From positions 5,610,979 to 5,674,978 of the forward strand of contig NC_040022.1 of the NCBI RefSeq assembly GCF_000972845.2: DNA of 64,000 nt. Reading direction: 5' to 3'. The stretch comes from Larimichthys crocea. Taxonomy: Eukaryota > Chordata > Actinopteri > Sciaenidae. Position numbers and translations under genes: made by a program. Under the pieces are notes generated by a model, which worked only from the letters and a program-made list of their open reading frames with translations, did not search any database and had not been told where the DNA came from. Of this stretch, positions 27,023-38,408 are shown in pieces; within the stretch, counting starts at the first letter, position 1, and each line of letters begins with the position of its first letter.

Positions 27023-27200
27023 TGGTGCTGGGCGATATGACAGAAATCAGTGATAAGCATATTTATGGATATTGATATGCATCGCAATGTGGTAGATGGT
27101 AGGCGAGCAAAATTACATTACATAAAATAGTGAAATTGATTTAGTTGGAATATGAGCATTATGATATGGAATATTATCATCCAGCCCAATCACGATATAT
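27023..27200. repeat. degenerate inverted-repeat element
   Basis: The left end TGGTGCTGGGCGATATGA and the right part ATTATCATCCAGCCCAA are degenerate inverted ends of a fish element usually reading GGGCTGGGCGATATGG. No clear target-site duplication was found. Confidence 0.45.
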
Positions 27201-28394
27201 ATATTATTAATATATTTATTATTACAAAAAGTAATACTGTTCTGTCTGCTTTTGTGGTAAATCCCCATAATATGAGCTTCATAAAATAAAATAAATAATT
27301 AAAAAATAAAAAATAAATGAAAGAACAGTTGTATTAATTTTCATTAGATTGTACAGGTATATATTATAAAGTACAATCGAAACTCGAGCTGAAAAAGGAG
27401 AATATCTTTTGATAGCTTACACTTCATAATGCCCGATAACCTTCCAGCCAATATTTCTGAGTGTGACCTTCTTCATATGAGCTGGAATTTGAGGCATCAG
27501 GGTGTGATTTTTTTCCAGCTTTGATAGTCAGCTTGTGTAGCAGCTTGCAACCAACCTTCTGTGTCTGTGTAAAGATGTGTGCGCGCGTGTGTTTGCGTGT
27601 GTCTCCACTGGCCTTAGATGAGACAGTCAGAGGGAGATAGATGAAGCGATGCATGTGGAGAGGCGTACTCAGTTGTTATGCATGCTGTATGAGTCTGTCA
27701 CTCCCTCCCTCCTCCGCGTTCTTCCTCTTGTGCCTCCACCTCGCCTCCCCATCATTCACTCCTCTTTTTATGGGAAGAAGGAGAGTGAGGTGTGGCAGGT
27801 CAATGCTGTGAAAGCCTGTGACAAGCTCTGCATCTGTGTTAGCCCGCCATCACTAAAGAGGAGGAAGAGCCACGTCGAGATTGATTCCTGCTGGTCTGCA
27901 CTGCCCAGCAGGAGTATAAGGAGGGAGGGCAGCAGTGAGGTGACAGGGAAGTGGAGAATGTTGGAGGGTGAGGGGTCAGATTTTCTGAGGGTTTTGAGTT
28001 CAGGGGCTTGAAATTTAAGCCCCAACTATTTTTATGTCAATGCCACCCATTTGTCAAAGACTGAAGTGTCTCTATGAATATAAATATGGTAGTAATTTCA
28101 CTTGAACATTCAACTTGCACGTATATCATGAGGAAACTAACAAGATGAAGGCATGACAACCAATACAATGATCCATTGGTCTGGGCTATCTACTGTACCG
28201 GTGGAATTTGCTTTGTCTTTAACTATCTTCTATATTCTCCAGGAAGACCTCAATCAGTGTCTTTGTACAGTTTGGGGAAGCATAACAAACAGAAAACATA
28301 ACATTGACATATTCTGATTTTTAAAGTTGTTCTGGTGAACTTGTTAGCCTGTTTACACATCCTGCGTACATACAGTAGAGCAACATTGGCATTT

Positions 28395-28580
28395 ATTTGT
28401 CGTGTTTGTGTCCACCAGAAGAATCTAAGTCCAATACAGTCTTCTAAGTCTCCTGAGGGAAATATCTCACTCTTTAGCTGCTAAATGCTCCACTGTGTTT
28501 ACCAGATGGTTGTTAACTTTATCAGAACTTTTTCAGTGAAAACTGCTGCAGTAAAGTTGTGGGCTGTAAAACCAAAAATA
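28395..28580 (+). repeat. fish repeat, family B copy 1
   Basis: It shares an alignable block with 37757-37945: ATATCTCACTCTTTAGCTGC and TAAATGCTCCACTGTGTT here, against ACATCTCACTCTTTAGCAGC and TAAATGCTTCAGTATGTT there. Same orientation, ends approximate. Confidence 0.6.
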
Positions 28581-29629
28581 ATAATAAAAGTAATTAATTC
28601 ATCAGAAGGATTAACACATTATTAAATAGGACAACTTGGAGGTTGTGAAATCCCATTTGTTTCTAGGTAAATAATTCTAGGTATGTAATTGTTATCCAAT
28701 ACACTTGTTTCACATTCAGCTGATCTTCTCATAGTTCTCTAACTTCCGGCTCTCTGTGTGCACTGAGTACATGCATACACAGTCTTGGCTCTGTAAAGCT
28801 ACAGCCACCCTCCTCGTTATTCCAGCCATTCCAGTCAGGAGCTAGTGTGAAACTATTCTCTCTGTTTGTTAGCTGCGGCATGAACTTTAGCCACGACATA
28901 GCTAATGTTAATTGATGTGGTGTCGTTTGCGCTGTGTCATGGTATTTGTCATAATATTGGATACCTCCTCCCCTTTAATAACAGCTTAGTAATATTTATA
29001 AAGCCAATCTTTAGATTACTGGACTGAACAAAAGCCCTTATTAATTTTTTGGTTTCATTTTATGGAAATTAAAGGAAAGAAACCCATAACCTTTATATTC
29101 ATTTTCTAATAAGCCATCAAACTATAAAGTATTAACTCATTTGGTAACATTAATAAAGCCATTAGTTACATCTTATTAACCCTTTCTAAACTCTGCATCA
29201 TTAAAAAAGCCATACAAAATCATGTGAACACCACCAGAACATCGCTGCCTAATGCATTAATGACAGCACATTATAACCTTCGAGAGGAGCTATTTGACCA
29301 TATATCCCTCGTGATATTCCAAGTAATCCACTCACACGGTATCATCTGTGACAGGCGAGGGGAGCTCGGGCCTTGGGGCAGAGAAATGGAAGGATGAAGT
29401 GACAGAGGTAATGGATGGATAGAGGGATGAAGAGTGATTGGGTGTCATACAGGTGGGATAGGGCCAGACAGATAGTGAATGAAGGAGAGATGGAGGATGG
29501 ATGGCCGGAGCACCTCAGACATTGACAGCGTTGAGAGATTTGTCTTCTTTGTACTCCATTTGTCTTGTTTCTCCTTCTCCACTGTGTCCGAGTGAGTTAA
29601 ATCTCATAAAACTATTTACTCTGACAATA

Positions 29630-29653
29630 CAGCAGCAGCAGCAGCAGCAGCAG
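29630..29653. repeat. (CAG)8 trinucleotide array
   Basis: Eight perfect CAG units. No supported reading frame contains it. Confidence 0.95.
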
Positions 29654-32289
29654 TGATGGTGGTTGGCGGTTTTGCTGCAATACTGTACCCGCTTGTGAGT
29701 GTTGGGAGACGCCATTTCAGGACAATCCTCCATTCTGAGTGGATTGTTGTAAGGATTAGGGGACGTGCGCTAAACAAACAAACTGCAATCCACAATGAAC
29801 TGTTTGCTAATAACACCGGATGTAGATATTAGGGGACCAGACAAGGGAGTTGAGTCATGCACACACAAACACAATTATGCATATATATATGAGCTGCTAA
29901 TTGCTTTGTGTGCACCAATCCATCCTGTGAATGTGCCGGTGCAATATTGCGGTGCTGTGGGTGTTTGCCCGGCTCATAACCGCAGACCAATGTGGTGGAG
30001 ACAAGCTCATATATTAAGATAACCCCGAAACGGAATGGAATTGTATTTCCCCGGCGGTTCAAACGACTTCTGTGGTTGTAAACTGATAGTGGATGAGATC
30101 TGGCTTTAATGAAGCAAGACTTATTGTGCACAGTGCAACAGAGGTGCATGGGTGTATGTGTTTCATTATCCGGGTATGTGTTTGAATGTGAATGTGTGTC
30201 CATTTTTTTATTCTTAACAAGGAGCACTGTTATCTATAGGTGCATGTATGCTTGCACTCTCATTGCGGTTGTTATTGTATCACTGTTTTCTTGCTCTGAG
30301 GTTGTGAGCGTGCGTCTGATGGCTGTGATTTATTTTGCCCGAAATAATCAAGTGAAAGGTTTTTATTTTCTACTCGTCCCTGGTGTAATATTTCTCAAGG
30401 TTGTGCGTGTTTGTGTGTATGCACAGGCTGTAAGAGTGTCATCTTCATCTGTTTATTAGAATGTTCCCTGCTGGCCTGGCTGTAATGAGACCTGTGGAGC
30501 CAAGGAGTGATGGAGTTGAACTCATCAGGTAAGAGAGAGAAAGAAAGAGAGAGAGAGATGTACAGTGAGGAGAGAGGAAAGCTGGATGATGTAAAATAGA
30601 ACCAACCACAACAACAAAATGTACTTCTCTTGTCAACACCTGATTACTTTTGCTTCATTTGTTTATTAGAGATTGATTTCAACCCAGTTAAAACAGACAT
30701 CATGTACTTTAAAGTTAATTAAATCCTTGCGATCAGGGTCACATGATTTTCTAGCAAAATATCGTCCTCTAAAGACACTTCCTGTAGGTGTGATCGCTGA
30801 AACTCCAGCTGGAATCATTAGCTTGGTTACCATGTAGCAAGGGAAATATTTTACTACCCGTCTCCCTCTTGTATTAATTCTGTCCATATAGGTCTGAAGA
30901 TAATGGTAGGAGAGATTAATGAAAAACAAATGGGTCTATCCCAGTATGCATTAGGTGAGAGAAAGGAAGGAAAGTAAAGTAGAGTGGAGCCTCAATGTCC
31001 CTGAGGCGCAATTTGGTTTACGGACAGTATTCAAATGAACAATAAACGCAAGAAATACAGTAACAGTCAAAACGACACAATAAAAACTAACAAGACCAAG
31101 ACTCTACAACTATTCCAGCAGCTATGTGAGGTTGTACTTAGGCAAAGTATCAGCAAAGCAACACAATGAAAGAAGGGAATAGCATTTGTTTTGCAGGTAT
31201 TTGGTCATAAATCAAAGTATTGGACAAATAAAATTTACGACACAAGATAAAGAGTCAGGGGATCCCCAAAGTTAAACATTCTTTGTGAATATCTGTTCCA
31301 GTGTGCCAAATTAACTACAAAACCAATGTAACACAGATATATAGCCAACTGATAGAGCTGTTGTCCAGATAAATGTTTGTAGTGGTACAAGTTGAAACTG
31401 CTGGGTACAAAATGAAATAAAACCGGTGTTTGAAGAGTTAAAACAACAGAGTACAAGTGAAACTGAGAAAACAGACTGTAAACCTTCTCATTGAGATATT
31501 CTCTGAGGCGGGATGAGGTCTGGACAAGAAGAGAGAAAGAGGAGAGACGCAATGAAGGGCATCACAGGAAAAGGGGAAACAGGGTTGTCTTATGAGCACT
31601 GTGGTCCATTTGTTACCTGCGCATGGGTAAATGAAAGCCCTCTCTTAGCCTCGTTAAGCATGATGCACTGCCTCGGCCATCGGCACGGCGCTGATTAAAA
31701 TTCGCCCTCCGGAGTTTGGGGGAGCAGCTAGCTGAGGCTGCACTCCTGCACTCTCAAAGCAAATGGGCTGAAAGGTCACGGCTCAACGACCCCCACAGCC
31801 ATGCCTTATTTATTTAGCCTTTTACCTCACCTGCCACTGGGACACAAGGAGGAGAGATCTTCATTTACGCTCAGGCTCATACACTGACGGTATGCTACAC
31901 ATTTAACAACTGTTATCCTGCTGTTGATTTTTAAGGCTTTGAACTGATTCAAGTGCGGCAGTTTGATTCAGTTCCACAGATGAAAAAAAGCTGAGGAAAT
32001 ATGGTGGCAGTAAAAAGGCTTATTTTACTTGGATTTTGTGAAGCATCTTGGGGCATTGGCCAGTTGGCAAGCTTTTTCTGGACCTGCAGCCAGTTCATTT
32101 GGTGAGTCTGAAAGCTCTTATAAAGCTCGAGAACTGATCACACATCCACAAAAAAACATTGGTCAGTGTTGTATTTAAGCGAGTCAACACCAAAATTTCA
32201 GTGTCAACTTCTCCATATGCTGTTAGCTGGCCTACTCATAAAAATTCAAATATGAATTAAAACTGCTTTAATTAATATTTGCTGGTGGC

Positions 32290-32600
32290 ATGGCTCCGGG
32301 GATGCCTGTTGGTCGGTGGTCTACCACTTTGGTCCAGACTCAAATATCTCAACAGCTTTCTGAAGGACTGCCATGAAATTTGGTACAAATATCAATGGTC
32401 CCCAGAGGATGAATGCCACTGGCTGTGGTGATCCCCTGACTTTTCCGCTAACACCACCATGAGGTTGACATTTGCAGTTTAGAGTAAAATGTCACATTTT
32501 CATGGAGTGTCATCATCAGGTCAAAATTTCAATGTATCCAATACTTTATCTGTTTATCTGTCCAACAGACTGTAGAGTCAGCTCCTCGGTTTTTGTGTCT
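32290..32600 (+). repeat. fish repeat, family A copy 3
   Basis: This is the clearest copy: CTGCCATGAAATTTGGTACA, GGTCCCCAGAGGATGAATGC, GGTGATCCCCTGACTTTTCC and CACCACCATGAGGTTGACAT occur in order. I recognise this string of phrases from percomorph genomes but cannot name the family. The hAT-type element at 32813 lies just downstream. Confidence 0.65.
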
Positions 32601-32812
32601 TTTGGCTCATTGTTTTGGTTTCCTAGCTTGCCAGTTCAACTGCTGTTATAATAGACCTCATCAAATGAGGAATCTGCCTTGAAGGTGCTGCAGGATTATG
32701 ACAAGCCGAGCACTTATGGTCATGACTGTGTTTTTTAATACACATCATGAGAACCAAATTCACATTATTAAAATAGTCTCAATCACTTTTTACTCACCGA
32801 TATGCTGTAGGT

Positions 32813-33481
32813 CAGGGGTCGGCAAATAAGTTTGGACCCGGGCCATTTTTTTTTCTGACAATTCCATCGCGGGCCATGACCATGCTTTGCGTTTATCAAA
32901 AATAAACGTTATTTAACTTTAGAAATGCATTTCATTTAATTGAAAAGATTAATTTGCTTCTATGTGCTGTTATTACGCCCACTGCGTCTGTCGTGAAACA
33001 GGCAACCTGCCGTAACTAATGTATACAGCAGCACAGATCTGCCGCTGATGTGCATTCACATTCATATTTGATATTTGAGCCGACCTTGTTTGGTTTTGTT
33101 TTTTTCATTTAATGAAACACATTAACGTTGTCCGTTACAAGAGGGACACAGGACACTTTTAGTTTCCACAGGTTACAGCGCACGCACGTGCCAATTAGTG
33201 TTCCGACCTGTGCATCAAGTAATGAGGCTGCGAGGATGTTCTGGCTGCTGTCACGTTACTTATCAGCTACTTTTTAATAAATGTTGTGAAATCTGTGGAA
33301 TTGTTGTGTTTTGACAGGAAACATGAGGTTTAAAAGATATATTTAAAAAAAATATATTATATATTATATGTGTTTTTTTTTTTTTTTTTTTTTTTTTAAA
33401 TAAATCAACGTCATATAGCAGGCGAGACATAATTGATGGCGGGCCAGTCTTGGCCCGCGGGCCGCAAATTGCCGACCCCTG
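32813..33481. mobile_element. non-autonomous hAT-type element with 8-bp target-site duplication
   Basis: The terminal inverted repeats are CAGGGGTCGGCAA at the left and TTGCCGACCCCTG at the right, 13 bp perfect. Both sides are flanked by the identical 8-mer CTGTAGGT (32805-32812 and 33482-33489). An 8-bp duplication is the signature of hAT elements, and its centre TA fits the nnnTAnnn preference described for the Buster group. The 669-bp interior has no intact transposase; it contains a poly-T tract (about 33371-33397) and GC-rich palindromic sequence (GGCCCGCGGGCC) just inside the right end. Confidence 0.9.
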
Positions 33482-34063
33482 CTGTAGGTGCTTATATGGT
33501 GTTGAACTTGACTTTGGACAAATTCTTGTGTACAACAACTCCCATAAATCTGAGGAAACTAACCTGGCTGGTACTGGCTTAACATCTCCTGTGTTCAGGG
33601 GGCCTAAATGTTTGTCCAGATGATGTTCCATCCTGCCAAGAACAAAATTCACAAGGAAGCAAGCTTGCAACTTTTGGGATGAATTGGTATCGGCTTCCAA
33701 AAACCCACATCATCAGTCACCCACAGCAGACCTGATAAACTCAGCTCACTCTGTGTAAAGAGTATCTGCTAGCAGAAGGAAGTAAAAGCTGAGAGAGACA
33801 GCAGACATACACTTTTAATCTCTCCCCTGTTTCATTTTGTCTCCTTGTCTGCCTGTTTGGGTTTCTTGCATCAAACTCTTTGATAGGTACAAACACCAAC
33901 TGTATAATTACTCTGAACAATTTGTGAGACTCATTGGAGGTGAAGAGGACATTTCTGTCATTTGTTGCTGAGGTTTCCCAGATATCTGTGCGTCTGTGTT
34001 GTAGCAGAGGGGGCATATTAAGCTCTACAAGGCTGCATTTCTTTGTAAAATTACTAGTCAGTT

Positions 34064-34590
34064 TGCAAGATGCTGCAAGTTTATACTGGCACATCTCCCC
34101 ACTTGAAATTCTAGTTTTTGCCAATGACCAAACTTCAACTCCAACTAGTGATGACAAATATCTATCATATCTAAAATGGGAGATATTTTGTGATGGCATG
34201 TTTTGATCTATTTTATCTCTATAACTACATTCCGTCTACCTTATCTTAACTTTTCTGAATACAACCAGAGAGAACATGAACATGAACTCTGACCCAAGAG
34301 ATCTGCTGGCTACAACAACCCACAAGCTAATGACATGTTTTTATATACAGGTTTTATATCAAAGGAGGGGTTAGCTGGCTGCTTCAGATTCCACTTATAT
34401 AAATGCTTTTTTACATAAACCAAGAGATAGTACAGAGACTAAAAAAAAAGCAGAGTGTTTTTGGTGTTTATCTTGCAACATGCTGCAAGATTATACTGGC
34501 ACATCTCCCCCACATTAATTTCTTATCTTGCGTTTGGTTGTTGGCAGCAGAACTAGTAATAACAAATATATATCATGTGGTAGCAACGTG
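34064..34590 (+). repeat. pair of direct repeats in tandem-like arrangement
   Basis: GCAAGATGCTGCAAGTTTAT then ACTGGCACATCTCCCCAC at about 34064 recurs as GCAACATGCTGCAAGATTAT then ACTGGCACATCTCCCCCAC at about 34474. AACTAGTGATGACAAATAT recurs as AACTAGTAATAACAAATAT. The two units are about 410 bp apart and diverged, which fits either an old local duplication or two copies of one dispersed repeat. Confidence 0.6.
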
Positions 34591-34716
34591 CTCTGTGAGG
34601 CTGTTGTGCAAAAGTTCTTTCAGCTAAATGCTAGCAGCGTTTACCGTGTAAACGAACTGTTAGTGTTAGGAATGTGTTGGGAATGTCATAGTCATTATCA
34701 TTGATATTACTATTAC

Positions 34717-35273
34717 CAGGGATGTAGTGGTAAAAAAAGAGGTGGGTAAACTATACATTTTGGGATCGGGGGACCACGACGTTGTAAGGGCCAATTCATA
34801 GTCGACGCAAGCATGACGCAAGGAGGCTACGATGTGTATTTTATGAAACAACTTTTCTGACACATAGGATTGTGTGTGTATGAGTGTTTGTAAATGTGCA
34901 TGTGTGTGTACTTGTATGTGTGTGAATGCATGTATGTATGTTTGTGTGTGACAAGGGTTCCCTGAGGTCTCTACTCTGTATCAGTCATAATTCGAGATAC
35001 ACAATACGCATGTTTGAGGTTTATTAAATCTTAATAAAGAGAAAAATAATGTCAGTGTGAAAGAAAGCAAAAAAAAAGAACAATATCAAATAATCATTAT
35101 AGCACTGAACTTAACTTTGTAGCTACCCATAGTCAGCGCCGGTCCTGGCCACATTTGCGCAAACTGTATTTAGAGGTGCGTAAACTATATTTAGAGGTTC
35201 GTAAACGCTATTTCCAAAAATCTGGAGGTGGGTAAACGGCGTTTACGTGCGTTTACCCACCACTACATCCCTG
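34717..35273. mobile_element. non-autonomous hAT-type element with 8-bp target-site duplication and subterminal repeats
   Basis: The ends CAGGGATGTAGTGGT and ACCACTACATCCCTG are 15-bp perfect inverted repeats. The flanks are the identical 8-mer ACTATTAC (34709-34716 and 35274-35281). Inside, a GTAAAC motif recurs near both ends (about 34744, 35178, 35199, 35231, and inverted near 35241 and 35251), including the palindrome GTAAACGGCGTTTAC; clustered subterminal repeats of this type bind hAT transposases. The 557-bp interior is non-coding, with GT-rich sequence around 34870-34950. Confidence 0.9.
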
Positions 35274-35334
35274 ACTATTACTATCTGTCATCATGAGATC
35301 ATGTAAAAACACTTCACTAAAAAACACAAATGTC

Positions 35335-35480
35335 AACCTTATGGTGGCGCTGCAGGTAAAGTGAGAGAATCACCAAAGTCATTGTACAGTACACACATAC
35401 ATCATTTTATGGCAATGCATTCAGTAGTTGTTGAAATATTTAAGCCCAGACCAGAATAGGTGGACTGACCGACCAGCACG
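35335..35480 (-). repeat. fish repeat, family A copy 4 (inverted)
   Basis: GTCAACCTTATGGTGGCGCT and ATCACCAAAGTCA are the reverse complement of the diagnostic phrases of the copy at 32290-32600. It lies about 60 bp downstream of the hAT-type element 34717-35273. Confidence 0.6.
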
Positions 35481-37499
35481 TGCGGCTTAAAACTGGACTA
35501 ATTTTAGCTCTTTTGTCCCATTGATTCAGAGCACCACAGCCCAATTCAGGTTGTGGAGAACAAGAAAACTGTCAGCTGTTTGACGTCATGTAGCATGATT
35601 CATGTTTTTTTTGAGGTTTTTGAGTTTCTTCTTAACTCTTTTTAGAATTTGGAGTCAGAGCCCTTTATCTGAATACATTATTTAGTCCCCTGAGGAGATG
35701 TCTGACTTTGCTTTCCTCTCACCTCTGATATTCTCAATCCAATTCTCCCCTTCGCTTGCTGTTCTTAACACCTTCCTTTGCATTGCATTCATTCCGCCAA
35801 CTCTCCCCCTCACTCTCACCCCTCCTTCAAGCCAATCTCTCTCCTTCAGCGTCCTTTCCCCATCCGTAGCCTGCTTGCCTCCCTCTGGCCTGCCTCATCT
35901 TCATCCCTTCTTGTCTTTCCCTTTCTCTTTTCTCAGAGTCTGTCTTTCTTCCCCTCTTGGATCGTGGTGTAGGTCCGGCAAGGTGTAATTGGGTTGTGCT
36001 CTGTTAGAGAGCTACTGGGAGAAGAGCTTTAATCTTTAGTCTCACTCAAAATGTAAAAGCGAAGGCTGGAGGCTTCTGGCCACAGCAGAGATTTTCCCCC
36101 TCACCACACACGTTTGCATATTCACCTTCCTTTATAACAACACAATGCGTTAATACACATCAGGGATTATTCACTTGATTATTTCCAGACGCAAAGATTT
36201 AAACACACACACAAACTACACACTGGTCATATTTACTTCTCAAGCAGAGCCACTTCTCACACTTTCCATTCAGTGTCAGTGCTTTCAAAAGACAAGTGTA
36301 TATGCTGATTCTGCCCACAGCAAGTAAAGCACATTAGTGCTCTCCAGGTGGTGTGTTGACTAGATAATGAGCGTTGAGGTAATTGATTGGGGGTTGTAAT
36401 TAGTGGTTAGCTGTCACTGATTAATCACAGTCCGCTACTTTCAGCGTTATCATGTCTGGGTCTCACGTTGTTTTGAGCATGTGTGTCTGCTTCACCAGGC
36501 AGCAATTGTGCCTTTATTCTGATCGTCTCGGTGCTTAGCTCTGACCTGACGCGGCCAACCACATACACATTCACGCGCTTTTCTTCGCTCGCCTTTGTTG
36601 CGTCCTTCCAGTATCTTCGTCATTGCAATTTTAGCTCTTTGGTTTATCTCATTTTTCTCACTGACACCCTTCTGTCTCTTTTGTTAGTCTTTTTTTTTTT
36701 TTTAAATATATAAATAAATGAGACTGCAATCCTGCACTCAGGCCTCAAGGCTGTCCTATTGTCATTTTTGATTAGTGCTGGTTTGTCAAATTAGCTCGCT
36801 TTAATCTCACAATTAAATGATTTAATTTAAGTTTCACGCTAGTATCAGATGTAACTTTTGTGAGTGACTCATTTGTATGCTGAAGCTTGTGAAATCATTT
36901 CTGTTAATAGGATAATTTTGGCGCTAATCAGCAAGTTTTTTGCTCAGATGAGGTACTGCTGAGCTTCCTGCTACATCTCCAGATTACTGACAGATAGCTG
37001 TACTGCACACTAATGTTACACAGAGCTTCAACAGAGAGAGAGAGGACAGAGATTCAAGAGTGTGTATGTGTCCAGCTGTCTATACGGGTTGCCTGGTCCT
37101 TTGTATGGTTTGTCTGCTGATTGATAGTCAGGTGTAGTGCAGAGTGGGTTGGCAGCGTCATGGAAACAGGCAGAAACACACAGTAGCTTGACCTTCTGAG
37201 GTTTTGGGATGTGTGTGATGTGTACCTGTGTGAATGCATGAGCATGTGTGTCTTTGCACTTCTACCTCTGTGAGCACCAATGTTAGACCTGGAGAGTGAA
37301 GACATTTTGGCCCTGTCCTCCCCTCAGAGCTGTTTAGTGTTAATAAGACAGTAAAATGGCAGATAAATCATCTCCATGTGATGTACTTCTCAGTGAATGG
37401 AATATGTGAGAGAGGTATAATTACGAGAGAGATGTGATTGAAATTCCATCCGCTTAGACGGCAGCCCCACACTTATGGAGATGGAAAACAAACATTTTG

Positions 37500-37945
37500 C
37501 CAAATGAAATTCAAACACAAACCTCCGACCCATGATAGAGCTCTGCTAACTACACTGACCCACAAGATAAATACATCAAGTGGTATTTTTATATAACATA
37601 AGAGGTTATATATAGTAAATGCTTTTTGACTGGTATTTTACATGTAGAGATTACAGCATTGACAAAGTTTTTGGCCACATGGGGGCAGTCAAACAAGCTG
37701 TAAACTCTACACTGACATATTGTCACTGTATAAAGGTGGTATGGCTGACATTTAGAGTCGTGTTTCTGGTCACATGGAAAATATAAACTCGATATTCACT
37801 CTTGTGTTGTGCTCTCCAGAGGGAAACATCTCACTCTTTAGCAGCTAAATGCTTCAGTATGTTCATCAGTTAGGTGATGCTGGACAGGTAGCGTACAGTG
37901 GGTTTACAACTTATAAAACAACTGAAGAATGATCCTGATAATTAA
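37500..37945 (+). repeat. fish repeat, family B copy 2
   Basis: The 37757-37945 part aligns with 28395-28580. The 37520-37640 part (AACTACACTGACCCACAAG) resembles 34290-34400 (GCTACAACAACCCACAAG). This suggests that three diverged copies of one larger repeat lie in the region. Confidence 0.5.
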
Positions 37946-38189
37946 CTGAAAGATGCTAAAATACTCTGTAGACTTGAGGGAAACTGCAGAGTTGGGTGAT
38001 ATTTCTCTGTAGCTACTAGTGGCCCCCCCATACATATTATGAAATTATGATCAATGCAGCTTTAAGCTTTAGTTATAGGGCTTAGGTTAGATGTAGGTCT
38101 ACGTAAGGCAAATTTGAGGCGTTGGATTAGTGTTTGGGTCTAGGGAGGGCATTATGTAAATGAGCGTCCTCATAAGTAAAGAGGTACAA

Positions 38190-38190
<1 letters not shown>

Positions 38191-38239
<49 letters not shown>
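38191..38239. repeat. (GT)n microsatellite
   Basis: Uninterrupted GT run of 49 bp. Confidence 0.95.
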
Positions 38240-38241
<2 letters not shown>

Positions 38242-38384
38242 CCGATTGTGAGGAGAGAAGGGAGTGGGATAGAAAATCCCTCATTTCACCACTGTGCAGA
38301 GGAATGTCAGCATGATGTATGAGGTCACTCGTCCTTCAAGAAGCTTTTGCTCTATCCGCTTTTATCAGGCAAGCTGTTACCTCA

Positions 38385-38408
38385 ACACACACACACACAC
38401 ACACACAC
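38385..38408. repeat. (CA)n microsatellite
   Basis: CA run of 24 bp. Confidence 0.95.

Larger units (their letters stand above)
25626..32812. other. gene-free stretch downstream of spop
   Basis: No exon with recognisable protein similarity was found on either strand. It contains microsatellites, a degenerate inverted-repeat element (27023-27200), a family B repeat (28395-28580) and a family A repeat (32290-32600). Two parts, about 29200-29360 and 31600-31830, are non-repetitive, with mixed GC and sequences such as GGCGCTGATTAAAATTCGCC, and look like candidate regulatory elements. The open frame at 27649-28011 has no recognisable domain. Confidence 0.6.

Noticed and set aside
27649..28011. 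120-residue open frame on the + strand
   Set aside because: No domain or family resemblance; length is within chance for a 64-kb window.
29515..29816. Frames reading poly-Cys or poly-Ala through (CAG)8
   Set aside because: They arise from the trinucleotide repeat only; no gene context.
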